From Protostelium mycophagum (Eukaryota > Evosea > Variosea > Protosteliida > Protosteliaceae), in the NCBI GenBank assembly GCA_002081555.1, contig MZNV01002555.1:1-21346 (forward strand): DNA of 21,346 nucleotides, given 5' to 3'. Shown here in pieces: positions 1 to 9,200 of this stretch (within the stretch, counting starts at the first letter, position 1; each line of letters begins with the position of its first letter). The notes beneath the pieces are model-generated. The model was not told where the DNA came from and made no database searches. It was given only the letters and a program-made list of their open reading frames with translations. The translations under genes and the position numbers were made by a program.

Positions 1-29
1 GATGAAAAACTATGCAGATTGACATTGTC

Positions 30-492
30 AAGATGCAATAAAGTATAAGCCTGGTGACAAAGTTCTTTTGTCATTGAAAATATAAAGACATGTTGATCCA
101 AAGTGAAGTGGTCTGACAAGTGCACTGGCCTATGCAATAATTAAAGAAGAATATATCTTTGACTTACCAAAGTTGTGGAATATGTATCCTGTATTTTATA
201 CTTGATTATTGACACCCTATTGCAAAAGCAGGATTGACAGTAGAGAACAAGTTCAACCCCCACCAGTAATTATTGATGGTGACAAGGAATACAAAAACAA
301 GCAGATAGTTGCATCACATTGACATCATGGCAAGATCCAGTATCTAGTCAAGTGGAAAGGTTACCCTATTGACAAAAAGAATGACTGGATCAACAAAGAC
401 AGTTTGGATCATGCACAAGAACTGTTAGATGAATTCTGGCAATCACCTGCGGCACACTGTCTCCAGCCAAGCAACAGTATAAAAAGAAATGA
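30..492 (+). pseudogene. Ty3/gypsy chromovirus integrase C-terminus plus chromodomain, decayed copy 1
   Basis: Conceptual translation reads KYKPGDKVLLSL near 44-80, then a segment resembling LPKLWNMYPVFYT near 160-205. These match the usual gypsy integrase tail (GDKVLLS ... LPxxWxIHPVFHxSLL). A chromodomain follows from 338 (QYLVKWKGYPIDKKNDW). The reading frame is broken by several stops and by a one-base deletion near 452 relative to the second copy, so this is a dead fragment. Its 5' part lies outside the window. Integrase and chromodomain would normally insert new cDNA and guide targeting to chromatin; nothing here can make a working enzyme. Confidence 0.85.
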
Positions 493-518
493 TGCCCTTT
501 TGGGTGTATACACGGGTA

Positions 519-1020
519 GTGTCCAGGGGGACAATGTCAGGCATTGACGGCATGGAAGAACAAATAAATTAATATAATTTATTTGCAAGTCACAACAATG
601 TTTAAATCAACGTTGTTGTTTACACTACTCAGGTAGTGTCCAGGGGGACAATGTCAGGCATCAATGACCAGTACCTAGTCAAGTGGAAGGGTTACCCTAT
701 TGACAAAAAGAACGACTGGATCAACGGAGACGGTTTGGATTACGCGCAAGAACTGTTGGATGAATTCTGGCAATTGCCCGCGGCATTACTGCCTCCGGCC
801 AAGCGACGGTATAGAAAGAAATGATGCCCTTTAGGGTGTACACTACTCAGGCAGTGTCCAGGGGGACAATGTCAGGCATTGATGACATCATTGACTGAAA
901 GAACGAATAAATTAATATAATTTATTCGTTAGTCGCAACAGCGTTTAAATCAACGTTGTTGTTTGCAAATACCGTGTACAAATGTACACTGTTAGTGGGT
1001 GCCTCCTTGCAAACTGTACG
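519..1020 (+). mobile_element. Repeated polypurine tract and LTR-start segments of a gypsy element
   Basis: The string GTGTCCAGGGGGACAATGTC occurs at 519, 636 and 854, each time at the place where an LTR (starting TGTCAGGCAT) should follow the polypurine tract CCAGGGGGACAA. Behind the copies at 519 and 854 lies an AT-rich stretch with near-perfect palindromic arms (561-585 and 904-928, including AATAAA on both strands), then AAATCAACGTTGTTGTTT. The LTR end cannot be placed. No target-site duplication or primer-binding site was found. The three partial copies look like a nested or tandemly rearranged 3' end. Confidence 0.65.
651..824 (+). CDS. Chromodomain mini-ORF, Ty3/gypsy-derived, copy 2
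   Basis: This open frame of 57 codons starts at the ATG at 651 inside a polypurine-tract/LTR start and runs into an intact chromodomain (YLVKWKGYPIDKKNDWING, then an acidic-amphipathic helix ending EFWQ). It ends with a basic tail and TGA at 822-824. It is 331 bp downstream of the matching part of copy 1 and lacks the integrase part. The junction at about 661 joins LTR-start sequence directly to the chromodomain. It could be a chance ORF made by rearrangement of a retrotransposon tail or a small chromodomain protein. No intron or promoter supports expression. Confidence 0.5.
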   Translation: MSGINDQYLVKWKGYPIDKKNDWINGDGLDYAQELLDEFWQLPAALLPPAKRRYRKK

Positions 1021-1171
1021 TCAAGAAGTCAACGAGCCAAGAAAGTTAATTATTAAAAACAAAATGAAGCACTACAACCAGTCCTGTCGCTCCTGCAGGA
1101 ATGGGTTAGCTTGCCTTGATCTGTGGCTTGCGCTGTGGATCTTTAAACCGCAAAAAATCTGAAGATCTTCA

Positions 1172-1386
1172 TTAAATAATGTCGACCGCGGCAACGGGGG
1201 CCGATTCCGTGTCTCTCTTTCGGATGAATTTCTCAACGGTCAAGATGTTTTCCCGCCAAAACTGAGAGTCCGAATTCGAGATGACCTTCTAAGAAAGCAA
1301 ACAACAAATAATTGACCATCACAATGCAGAGATAGTGTTTGTTATACCTGCCACGTTTGAAATCTTTCTCGTTTATGAGGAGTCAT
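1172..1386 (-). CDS. Small 51-aa protein of unknown function, second gene of a possible operon with TMF1
   Basis: Modelled exons on the minus strand are 1348..1386 and 1172..1288. The intron starts GTATAAC and ends TTTCTTAG; both exons stay in phase 0 and end at TAA. The product begins MTPHKRERFQTWQ and contains QFWRENILTVEKFIRKR; it is basic and helical-looking, with no family recognised. The frame is also open upstream of the ATG back to an acceptor (TTGTTTGTAG) ending at 1434. TMF1 stops at 1512 and carries ATTAAA at 1482-1487, so there is no room for a promoter of its own. An alternative is that these exons form an alternative C-terminus of TMF1: a strong donor (A followed by GTGAGC) inside its last exon gives a compatible phase. 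Confidence 0.45.
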
Positions 1387-1481
1387 ATCGTCCACAAATC
1401 GTGTTAAGGCAAATGAGCCACAATCACCCAAGTCTACAAACAATTTCACATCAAACAAATGTTCAGAGAAACAAACACATC

Positions 1482-1487
1482 TTTAAT
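1482..1487 (-). terminator. Poly(A) signal ATTAAA of TMF1
   Basis: ATTAAA on the minus strand lies 25 nt after the TMF1 stop codon and 47 nt before the acceptor that opens the next gene. It is the only hexamer of this type between the two genes. Confidence 0.45.
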
Positions 1488-1511
1488 CTTTCAACGATCA
1501 AAGAGATCGAT

Positions 1512-4446
1512 TCAACGTCCCGATTTATAACGATCCAATTGCTCTATGAGCTCACTGATTTGTCCTTTGTACAATGCCTTCATGTCTAAAATATCTGCCT
1601 TCTTCTCCTCCACCTGTTTCCGTCATCATGTTTCTCTTCACACAAAGAGCTTACCTCCTCTTCCTTTTCTCCTATCAAAACGAGGGCTGTGTTATACCGT
1701 TTCTTCAATCTCTTCACACAAAGAGCTTACCTCCTCTTCCTTTTCTCCTATCAAAACGAGGGCTGTGTTATACCGTTTCTTCAACTCTTCCAATTTTATT
1801 TTCATTTCTTTCAATTCTTGTGATTCTTTTTTCCTGCAAGCTTCAGAATTTCTAAAAAGAAAATCCTCACAATGATTCGTTTTGTGACGTCATCTTGACG
1901 AGTTCGTCTTGCAGTGCAGATTTGTCTTGTTCTAGGGCTGCTTTTTGGGCTTGCAGGGCCAGCAGTTCGCCTTCTTTTTGCTTCGTGATGGTGGTTAATT
2001 TCTCCATGGGCAAAGAGGAGAACCCAGGCTGGTTGAAATTGATTCCTGAATCTCCATCAGATTTCCACGAAATTTCCGGGAGATTCCTCACCGATCTGTT
2101 GTAGATCTGCTGAAGACGAAGAATGTCTGATGGTGGTTGGGGCGACGACAGCGGGGGCCTGAGGTGACGTCATCATTTCACAAAGACATCTAACAAGATA
2201 GAATATACCTGTTTTTCGAGCATCTCCAGACGCAACTGTGACGCGGATAATTGATCTTTCAGCAACTACAACGGTCACTCAAAAATACAAAAAGTCGTTT
2301 GCCCCAAGATCTTGTCTTGTTGAAAGTAGCAGGAAAATTCTGTGAAAACTCACTTGCTCATTTTGCGTCGCTTTGAGTGACTCCTGATGGTGTTGTTTGT
2401 CTGAAGCTGCCGCATTCGCTTTCATTTCTTTTATTTGTGTCTGCAAAAGTTAACATAAAAAGATAATAATTATTAATATTGGAGGATTTGGTAGGATTCC
2501 CCAATTCTTGGTAATGAACACGTTGATTACCGAGATTTTTAACGTGGTGTGGGGAATCTGACCAACTCTGCAATATCCCCGAATGCGTCTCGTAAATATT
2601 TTCAAATCACATAAACCACTGCACAGTGGAGACTTGGTTCTATTTCTGGAGGAAGAGGTGTTTTCACCCCTGCATGACGGTGTCGGATAATTAAGTGCTC
2701 CATTCTTCCGGTAAGACGCATTCGGGGATTTTGAGGTGAAGAAATTCCTGAGAAAAATGTGCTCACGTGAAGTTGAGAGATTTCCTTTTGTAATTTTTCA
2801 GATGTCTCTTGAAGAGCTTGTATCTGTTGCTCCAAACTTGATTTTTCTTCGGCATGTTGTCTACATTTTTCTCGGAGTGAATTTGCCTGTATTTTTCAGA
2901 GGATAGTCTGTCTACAACGAGAAGAGCAATATTCACGATTTCGATTTTTTGTGGTGAAGCGGTAATTTCACGGTAAAAAGCGAGTCGCAACACGGTAACG
3001 TTACGTGCTGCGTTTACACCAAAAAATCACCTCAGCTTCCACAGCTTTCGTCTGCAGGGACATTTCGTTGTTCAAAAAGACGGCGTCACGTTCTCTGTCT
3101 ATGGCGTCTCTGATTCTGGTCTCGGCTTGTTGTAGACGGTTGTTTAAAGATTCTTCTGCCCGATCCCAAGCGTCTTTCTCCTCTTGGTGATTCTGATATT
3201 TTTTTCAGAATTTTTGGAAAATTTTATTTGTGTCATCGAATTAAAAATTAAATTTTCCAAAATAAATTATTCTATCGGAAAATTCATTTGCCAAATAAGC
3301 CAAAACATAATCGACACTGTACGACGCGCCATACCTGTGTCATCCTTTGTATCTGTTGCAGGAGGGGCCTTGTCGCTTCAGGAATACTCTGCGTTAACTC
3401 TTGGTTCTTTCTCTCGGCCTCTTCTGCCCTCACTTTGAGATTTTTGAGCTCGTCCAAGTGTTGGTCTTCGGACGTGCCTTGTCTCTGTTGTAAAAATAGA
3501 ATCTGCGATCTTAATTCTGCGATCGTCTGCGTCATCGAATTTTCTTTGGTCTCTCCTTGGTGTGTGCTTTCAGCCAAAACCTTGACATTTTAATTTAAAT
3601 TTGAATTTCGATGAAAAAATTGAAAATACGAATTTAAAAAAATTTCACCTTCATACACTCTTGCCTGGTGTTCTCTTCAACTTCTTTGAGCTGCACAAGC
3701 ATCCGTGCGTTGTGCTCTGCGATTGATTCTGATATGATTGAGTAACGACCAAAGATATTGCCAAAATTACAACAAAAACAACAACAATTACATTTTTGAA
3801 TTGTTTATTCAATGAAAAATTAATGTGTCATAATGATGGATGATATCAGCAGGAACATACCGGCTTGTCTCTTTGTTTGTGCTTCTAATTCTTTTAGTTT
3901 CACTACTTTTGTCTCCAAGAGGGATTCGGTAGCTGCAGTTCTCTCACTTAACATCTTGATTGTGTTCTCATTTTCTTCCTTCTCTTTACGCAGCTTCTTA
4001 ATAATATTTTCCTGCATCAACTGTTTTTTCGACAGTTTTTGTCCTAAATATGATTCAAATCTCAATCCATTTTTTGAAGTTACAAAGACGAACCTTCTTC
4101 TCTGAGTTGTGTGACTTGTTCTTTGAGAGTCTCCACTTCTTGTGGATCAGCAGACACAGTGACGACTGCAGCTGCCTGCTGCTCTACTGGTGGTGGAGGT
4201 GGTGCTTTCGCTGCTGAAGCGGCTGCAGCCGCTAGTTCATCCCTTTCCTTTCTTCATTAGACTTGAACGAAATATGAAGATCACCTTCGAAATAACGCGA
4301 AGCTTCTCCTCTAAACGAGAGATTCTGATGCTAAACTCGGCCTTCAAAAGCTCTAAAGGCTCCTCTTCATTCTGCTCTTTGACATCATCTTTCAAAGCAG
4401 CTGTAGCTAACTGTTTCAGCTGGCCCCATCCTCCAAAAGCGCTCAT
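1512..4446 (-). CDS. TMF1: TMF1-like Golgi coiled-coil protein (TATA element modulatory factor)
   Basis: Exons (minus): 4285..4446, 4094..4247, 3861..4043, 3649..3728, 3335..3580, 3031..3192, 2767..2886, 2354..2440, 2209..2265, 2092..2158, 1871..2045, 1731..1833, 1512..1613. All phases agree and give 565 aa. TMF1 is a Golgi golgin that binds Rab6 and also associates with nuclear factors. Signatures seen are an N-terminal MSAFGGWGQLKQLATAAL amphipathic stretch, long heptad coiled coils, SIPEATRPLLQQIQ, the Ser-rich linker TTIRHSSSSADLQ, ELVKMTSQNESL, then RYNTALVLIGEK and YKGQISELIEQ, which follow the family's C-terminal TATA-binding-type coiled coil. The spacing between ESL and RYNT (19 residues) equals that of the human protein and so confirms a 37-nt intron. 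The start is the first in-frame ATG; an upstream stop is present. The protein is about half the length of vertebrate TMF1. Confidence 0.88.
1634..1785. repeat. 76-bp tandem duplication spanning an exon end and splice donor of TMF1
   Basis: Units 1634-1709 and 1710-1785 match at 75 of 76 positions. In the minus-strand gene each unit carries the last 55 nt of exon 12, the donor GAG/GTAAGC and 21 nt of intron. The second unit is wholly intronic if the first donor is used. Reading through the first donor meets TAA in the second unit. Confidence 0.95.
2488..2566. repeat. Nested hairpin-forming inverted repeat in TMF1 intron 7
   Basis: Outer arms GATTCCCCA (2495-2503) and TGGGGAATC (2550-2558) extend imperfectly to about 16 nt. 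Inner arms CTTGGTAAT (2508-2516) and ATTACCGAG (2526-2534) pair with one mismatch. Confidence 0.75.
2575..2729. mobile_element. 155-bp MITE-like element with 16-bp perfect terminal inverted repeats
   Basis: ATCCCCGAATGCGTCT at 2575-2590 is the exact reverse complement of AGACGCATTCGGGGAT at 2714-2729. The element sits in the 326-nt intron 7 of TMF1, one of the longest introns here. It has no coding potential. A target-site duplication is not clear; a 2-bp AT cannot be separated from the repeat itself. It is probably a non-autonomous DNA-transposon derivative, but the family cannot be named. Confidence 0.6.
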
Positions 4447-4612
4447 CTCGTCGCCTTTCTGTGAAGGCGTCAACCGATCCAGCAATGAGGATGTCTGATC
4501 TTTGGAGATTTGTAGTTTGACAGTTGATCACGTGCTTTGTCCCAATTCGACCTCCCAAACCCACGAAGATCTTTCATGATCGAGGACCATCCAGACACAA
4601 CCACTACAAGAA
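4447..4612. promoter_or_regulatory. Bidirectional promoter between TMF1 and the lysine-rich gene
   Basis: Only 166 bp separate the divergent ATGs. The stretch holds an E-box CACGTG at 4529-4534. On the TMF1 side there is a TTGAC...TTCACAG acceptor-like string just upstream of the ATG, so the true 5' UTR may be spliced. On the plus side an out-of-frame upstream ATG (4576) opens a short reading frame that overlaps the start at 4613. No TATA box is evident. Confidence 0.55.
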
Positions 4613-6046
4613 ATGATCAGTGAAGAGGAATACGATTCAGAAGCACTACTGGGGACTGACACCGACTTTGAAGAAGAGACGATCACCGTCACACCTTCCA
4701 AGAAGCATTCTCTTGGGTCGATAACGGCACCCCTCCACCTACTCAATGGAGGAGCTCTCTCATCTCGAGGGACGAGACCACCAGTTACGCCTCTCCTATC
4801 CTCATTACATGTTAATATGACGACGCAAAGGAACGTTTTGTCGACACCATCAGTCGATGTCAACGCGAAGAGCAGGGGGACTCTAAGAAGTGTCGACACT
4901 AAGGTTGTGAAAGATGCTCAGACCCCACAACCTGCTAAAACTCCCAAACGGAGAAGAACTCTCTCGGTAGGTTTATTCTCTTCTCACTCTCCGCATAATG
5001 ACGTGCATTTGTCAGGATCAATCTTTTGTATCTCCATTAATGCTGTATAGAGGGATGCTGATTACTCTGCTGAAAAGAAGAAGAAAAAGTCCGGAGAGAA
5101 GACAAAACGAACCATTCGGTACAAAAATACATTTTCAGAGGAGGTAGAACTTCCAGATAAAAAGATTCAATTTGCTAAAATAATAATTTTCCTCGATGAA
5201 AACATCCTTTTCAGAGATTCTGAATCTTCAAAGGAATTACGAATGGAGAGAGAGGTATTCGAGAGGTTTTCTATGGAGAACGGAAGTGAGGAATCAGACG
5301 GCTCCGAAGAGGCAACCGACAAAGGCATAAAACAGGTATTTACTGCTCATTATCAACAGAACCAACGTGAATATGGCAGATAGTGTTGGAATTTGGGTCA
5401 TTTCCTGATTTCATGTATGTGTCTGGTGGGAACATCAGCACCAGATTAGGAAATATTGGGGGAGTTGCGAAAAAAAAACAAGAAAAGAATACCAAGCAAA
5501 ATACCAAGAATACCAAGAACAATACCACAGCTGAGAAGAAAGATAATATCTCACAAAATCCAAAAGAAAAGGCAAAAGGTGAAAAGAAAAAACCCGTTGC
5601 AAAGGTGCCAAAAACCAAAGAAAAGATATCTTATGGAACATCCAAGAAGATCCCAGAAAACGAAGTGGTGTCTCTCTCTTCGGACGAAGACGTAAGCTTC
5701 AGATAGTTTTGAAGAGAAAAATGACCGTAAAAAGGCTGCGATCTTGGATGATCTCCAGGGCTAGGGTACCACAGATTGTTTGTGCATCTATATATTAAAC
5801 AAAGTCGGTCAGCATTCGAAATTCTTATCAAGCCATTGTGACGAATCTGATTCATCGGATTCAGTGATGCTACACATTTATTTGGTGGCATCAACAACAG
5901 AAAGATCAGTATACACCGAGTTGTCGAAGTACGGGAAAAGAAAGGTTAGATTGCGGTTATTACTGCGTCCAACCACCGTGTGAGCTGACCTGGTGGACGA
6001 GATACGCGGTGCCTTGCAGACAATACAAAGGCGACATTGGGGTTAG
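4613..6046 (+). CDS. Unrecognised Lys/Ser-rich, probably nuclear protein
   Basis: Modelled exons are 4613..4966, 5051..5118, 5215..5335, 5380..5691, 5813..5944 and 6020..6046 (337 aa). No family is recognised. The N-terminus is acidic (MISEEEYDSEALLGTDTDFE). A Ser/Thr-Pro-rich stretch follows, ending in the basic PKA-like motif KRRRTLS, then lysine runs (EKKKKKSGEKTKRTIR), acidic SEESDGSEE, and a low-complexity NTKQNTKNTKNN block followed by alternating Lys/Pro. This composition suggests a nucleic-acid- or chromatin-associated, phosphorylated protein (inference). Exon 2 may instead run through to 5335 without splicing, as the frame stays open. The last two exons are weak; a shorter end is the TAG at 5704-5706. 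Confidence 0.55.
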
Positions 6047-6115
6047 TTGTGCGAATCAGCCTTGTATTTGTTGTGTGATCGTGTTCAGATATATATAGAC
6101 ATTTTATGAGAACAA

Positions 6116-6121
6116 TTTATT
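6116..6121 (-). terminator. Poly(A) signal AATAAA of the first GPS-kinase receptor
   Basis: AATAAA on the minus strand lies 113 nt past the receptor's TAG and 70 bp from the end of the convergent plus-strand gene. Confidence 0.5.
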
Positions 6122-6234
6122 CTCTTTGATGGCTTTCCTCCAGTTTGTCTTCCAAAAACAACCTCTCCTTTACAATGTTTACTGTCCGATTTTGATGTCA
6201 CTCTTTTCACACATAAACATCGTTTGAAGAAAAT

Positions 6235-9200
6235 CTAAGTGAATTTCTCATTTGAAATTGCAGTTTTGATGTCCTTCCAGCTTGGCCTCTTCGCCTTGCT
6301 CTCGTGCCAACTGTCACGTTCAGATTCTAACATAATGAGACGTCTCACCATTGTTTTATGATGTCTTTCAGGGGCTCGAATGATATCGTTAGCCTCTCTC
6401 CTGATTGTACAGATGACATCACCTGATTGTCGTAAATATCCGAACAAAATTTCCTGAAATCACCTCTTCATCTTTCTTGTCGCTGTACGGCATTTTCCCG
6501 TTATTGTAGATCTCCCATCTGGACGGAGTTAATATATCTTGATTTGCGAAATCCAACACTTACACAGTCACACCAAATGCCCACACATCGTTTTCACGCG
6601 TGGTGACGCCTGTCGCCAGACATTCAGGTGCCTTTTGATATCAGGTTCTAATTACAGCTCAGCCTTACCGTCCACCGTATGGGGAGATTTTCATCCTTCA
6701 TCGACGCGTCTCGAGATCTTTTCGATTTACTGAAGTCAGAAATCTGTTTATTTTCAGAAAAATAAATCGTCATTCTTTTGGCGACCTTCAGGGTGATGTC
6801 GCGGATGTGGTCTGCACTTCCACGGACGAGAATGTTACTAGAAATTTCAGGGAGAATTCATGAATGAGCGATATCATCACCTAGCTGAAAGGTTGCCGTA
6901 TATGACCATCTGCTCATCTACATACGACATCGCGCTCACTATCTGTCCAATCCTGCACATCGTCACAAACACATCTAAAGTTTATTTTTGGCACCAAAAG
7001 TTTTCTGTGAACTTGTTGATATCTTCTCTGCAGAAAACGGAATAGTTTTTTAATAAAATCATGGACTCACATTTTCAACTGAACAGCCTCGTCAATGTCT
7101 TCCGTGATCTTCTTCATTTTCAAAAGATCGAGTAGGCTGCCAAAATTGGCGTATTCTGTCACGATGTACATGTCAGAATATGACATTTGACAGATGCCAA
7201 GATACTGCAACACATTGGGATGGTGAAAGGATTTGTGTATGTCATTTTCTCTCATCATTTCTGGCGCCAAATCTCTTCCACTATACTGTCTCAATGCCAC
7301 CTGAAATTCCTCAGATTTTCAACGAAATTTCTTCGAAATCTCACCTCAGAGTGTTGATAGTTTCCTTTGAAAATCTTCCCGTAATAGCTTTTTCCGATCT
7401 CATTTTGTATTGTTACTTGCTCTGCAGGGATCATGCACGAACTCATCTCAGTGATTTCGGCCTCCATATCGATCTACAACCAGTCAATAATTACATCTTA
7501 ATCGAAATTACCATTTTTAACGCCCCCTTTTTCCTCTTGACAAGCAGCAGCGCAAGAAGAAGGCCAACCAGCCCGGCAAATACCACACCTCCAACTACCA
7601 CCCCTATCCATATTCAGTCGGTGAATACCGTCGAAATTTCGGATTACGTACCGACGATCAGACCGACATTCAAAGGGTTTGTGTTCTGCACTATACCCGC
7701 CGAGAAATTCGTCAGATGAGTGCATTGGCATATCAAGGTCATGTTGATCACTTGTGATACATTACAACCACTTGTGGACCATTGTCTTCCAGTTTCGTCC
7801 CAGAACATACACGTGTACTCTACATCTCTCAGCAAACTTTCCCCCAAATTTCGACGAGATTTCACCTGATGTTTTCGAATAATTTCTAAGTGGCAAGATT
7901 ATCTCTATGGGCTGGGCGGCATTTTGTACTTTTATTTCATTTTTACTCTGGTCCAACAACTGTACTGATTAAGATCTTCACCCCTCGCTCGTTGTAGATG
8001 TTGAGATACAAACCTGTACACCGATGACATCACTGTAGATTTGCGTCGACGAAAATTGTGTGAAAGGATTAAAATCGACTTTCATGATGACGACCGTATT
8101 CGGTGAAAACTGCTGGAGCGTAGCAAAAGGAACTTGGACAGAAGCCGTGGAATTCACGATTTTGAGCAGAAGATCCTCGATTTTTCTGTCCCACTGCAGA
8201 TTTTAATTTCATTATGTTTTGCGGTGATCAACGAAAGCTTTGGCATAAAGCGCCACAATCGCATTCGGCGATAACGCTATTTGAGAATTCATAAGAGTTC
8301 AGAGATTTGAAATACCTTTACAGCCACCAGAGAAATCTCTTGCGTATTGATCGTAAAGTTTTCGGCAGAGCGTAATAACCCGACTACCACCTGTTGTAAA
8401 AGTGTGTACAGCGCCTGCACATCTTTCGAGACGGCAAGGGTTGCATTAGATTGAGCAGGTATGGCATTTATGATCGTCTACAACGAGTCAAAACATTGTA
8501 CATGATGATGACGAGACACCTCGGCGATTTCTGTAGTGATGGTGTTGGTCGCGTTTGTCAAAAAAATGGACACTTGTTGTGCCAAATTTGCTGAACAAAA
8601 GTCAAGCTTAGGTGGGGATATAGACGCTAAATTGAAAGCTGCTTGCACTAAAATCGGGCAATACTCGGGGTAGAATGCAAGTCGGAGCACGATAGTACTA
8701 AATTCGATGCTGAGGCACAAGTTGGGATCTGTGAGTGTCAAATGCGCCGAAATCACATCTCACCTTTCGACGCAGTCAAGATGTATTGTGCGATATCGGC
8801 TGGTTCGTTTTTGACGTAAATATATGGATCGCAAAGAGTACAATAAAACTATTTTTAGCATTAGAATCACTTGTGAAACTCTGAAATCTCTTCGAAATAT
8901 TGATGAAAAATTACATTAGAGTTGAAGGCTGGGCAAGGGTTTGGCGTATAATGCACATGCACGGATTGAGTATTGATGCTCACAGTCAAAATCAAATTTT
9001 TAGCGGAAACGTAACCGGGGTATGGTGGCATCTGCTTTCAATCAGCTGATGATTTACTAGCCGAATCTCACATAGAATGAGATCGTGTTGGCGGAAGAGT
9101 TGGTGACGTTCAGATTTGTTAGCACGCCTTGGACGACATACGATACGGTCGGTGTTGACGGATAGGGAAATGTACCACCAAGAATGACAATACCACCAGA

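Noticed and set aside
2886-2916. GTTGTAG in TMF1 intron 6 as the real acceptor
   Set aside because: Using it leaves an in-frame TGA before the next exon. The acceptor TACAG at 2887-2891 gives the correct phase.
4237-4485. TTG/CTG start for TMF1 upstream of 4446
   Set aside because: The frame is open back to a TGA, but the first ATG is at 4446 and a TTGAC...TTCACAG acceptor-like string lies just upstream of it, so the extra codons are more likely UTR.
4528-4899. 123-codon minus-strand ORF over the first exon of the lysine-rich gene
   Set aside because: It is a shadow of the plus-strand exon 4613-4966 and starts inside it. The promoter region follows on that strand without coding character.
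6786-6837. First receptor as an active tyrosine kinase
   Set aside because: The catalytic Asp of HRD and the VAIK Lys are replaced in the only phase-consistent exon chain, and the paralogue shows the same HGN loop.
8220-8315. Extra exon in the first receptor between 8193 and 8316
   Set aside because: A short frame follows a TAG acceptor near 8280 but has no donor in phase, and the second receptor has no counterpart at that position.
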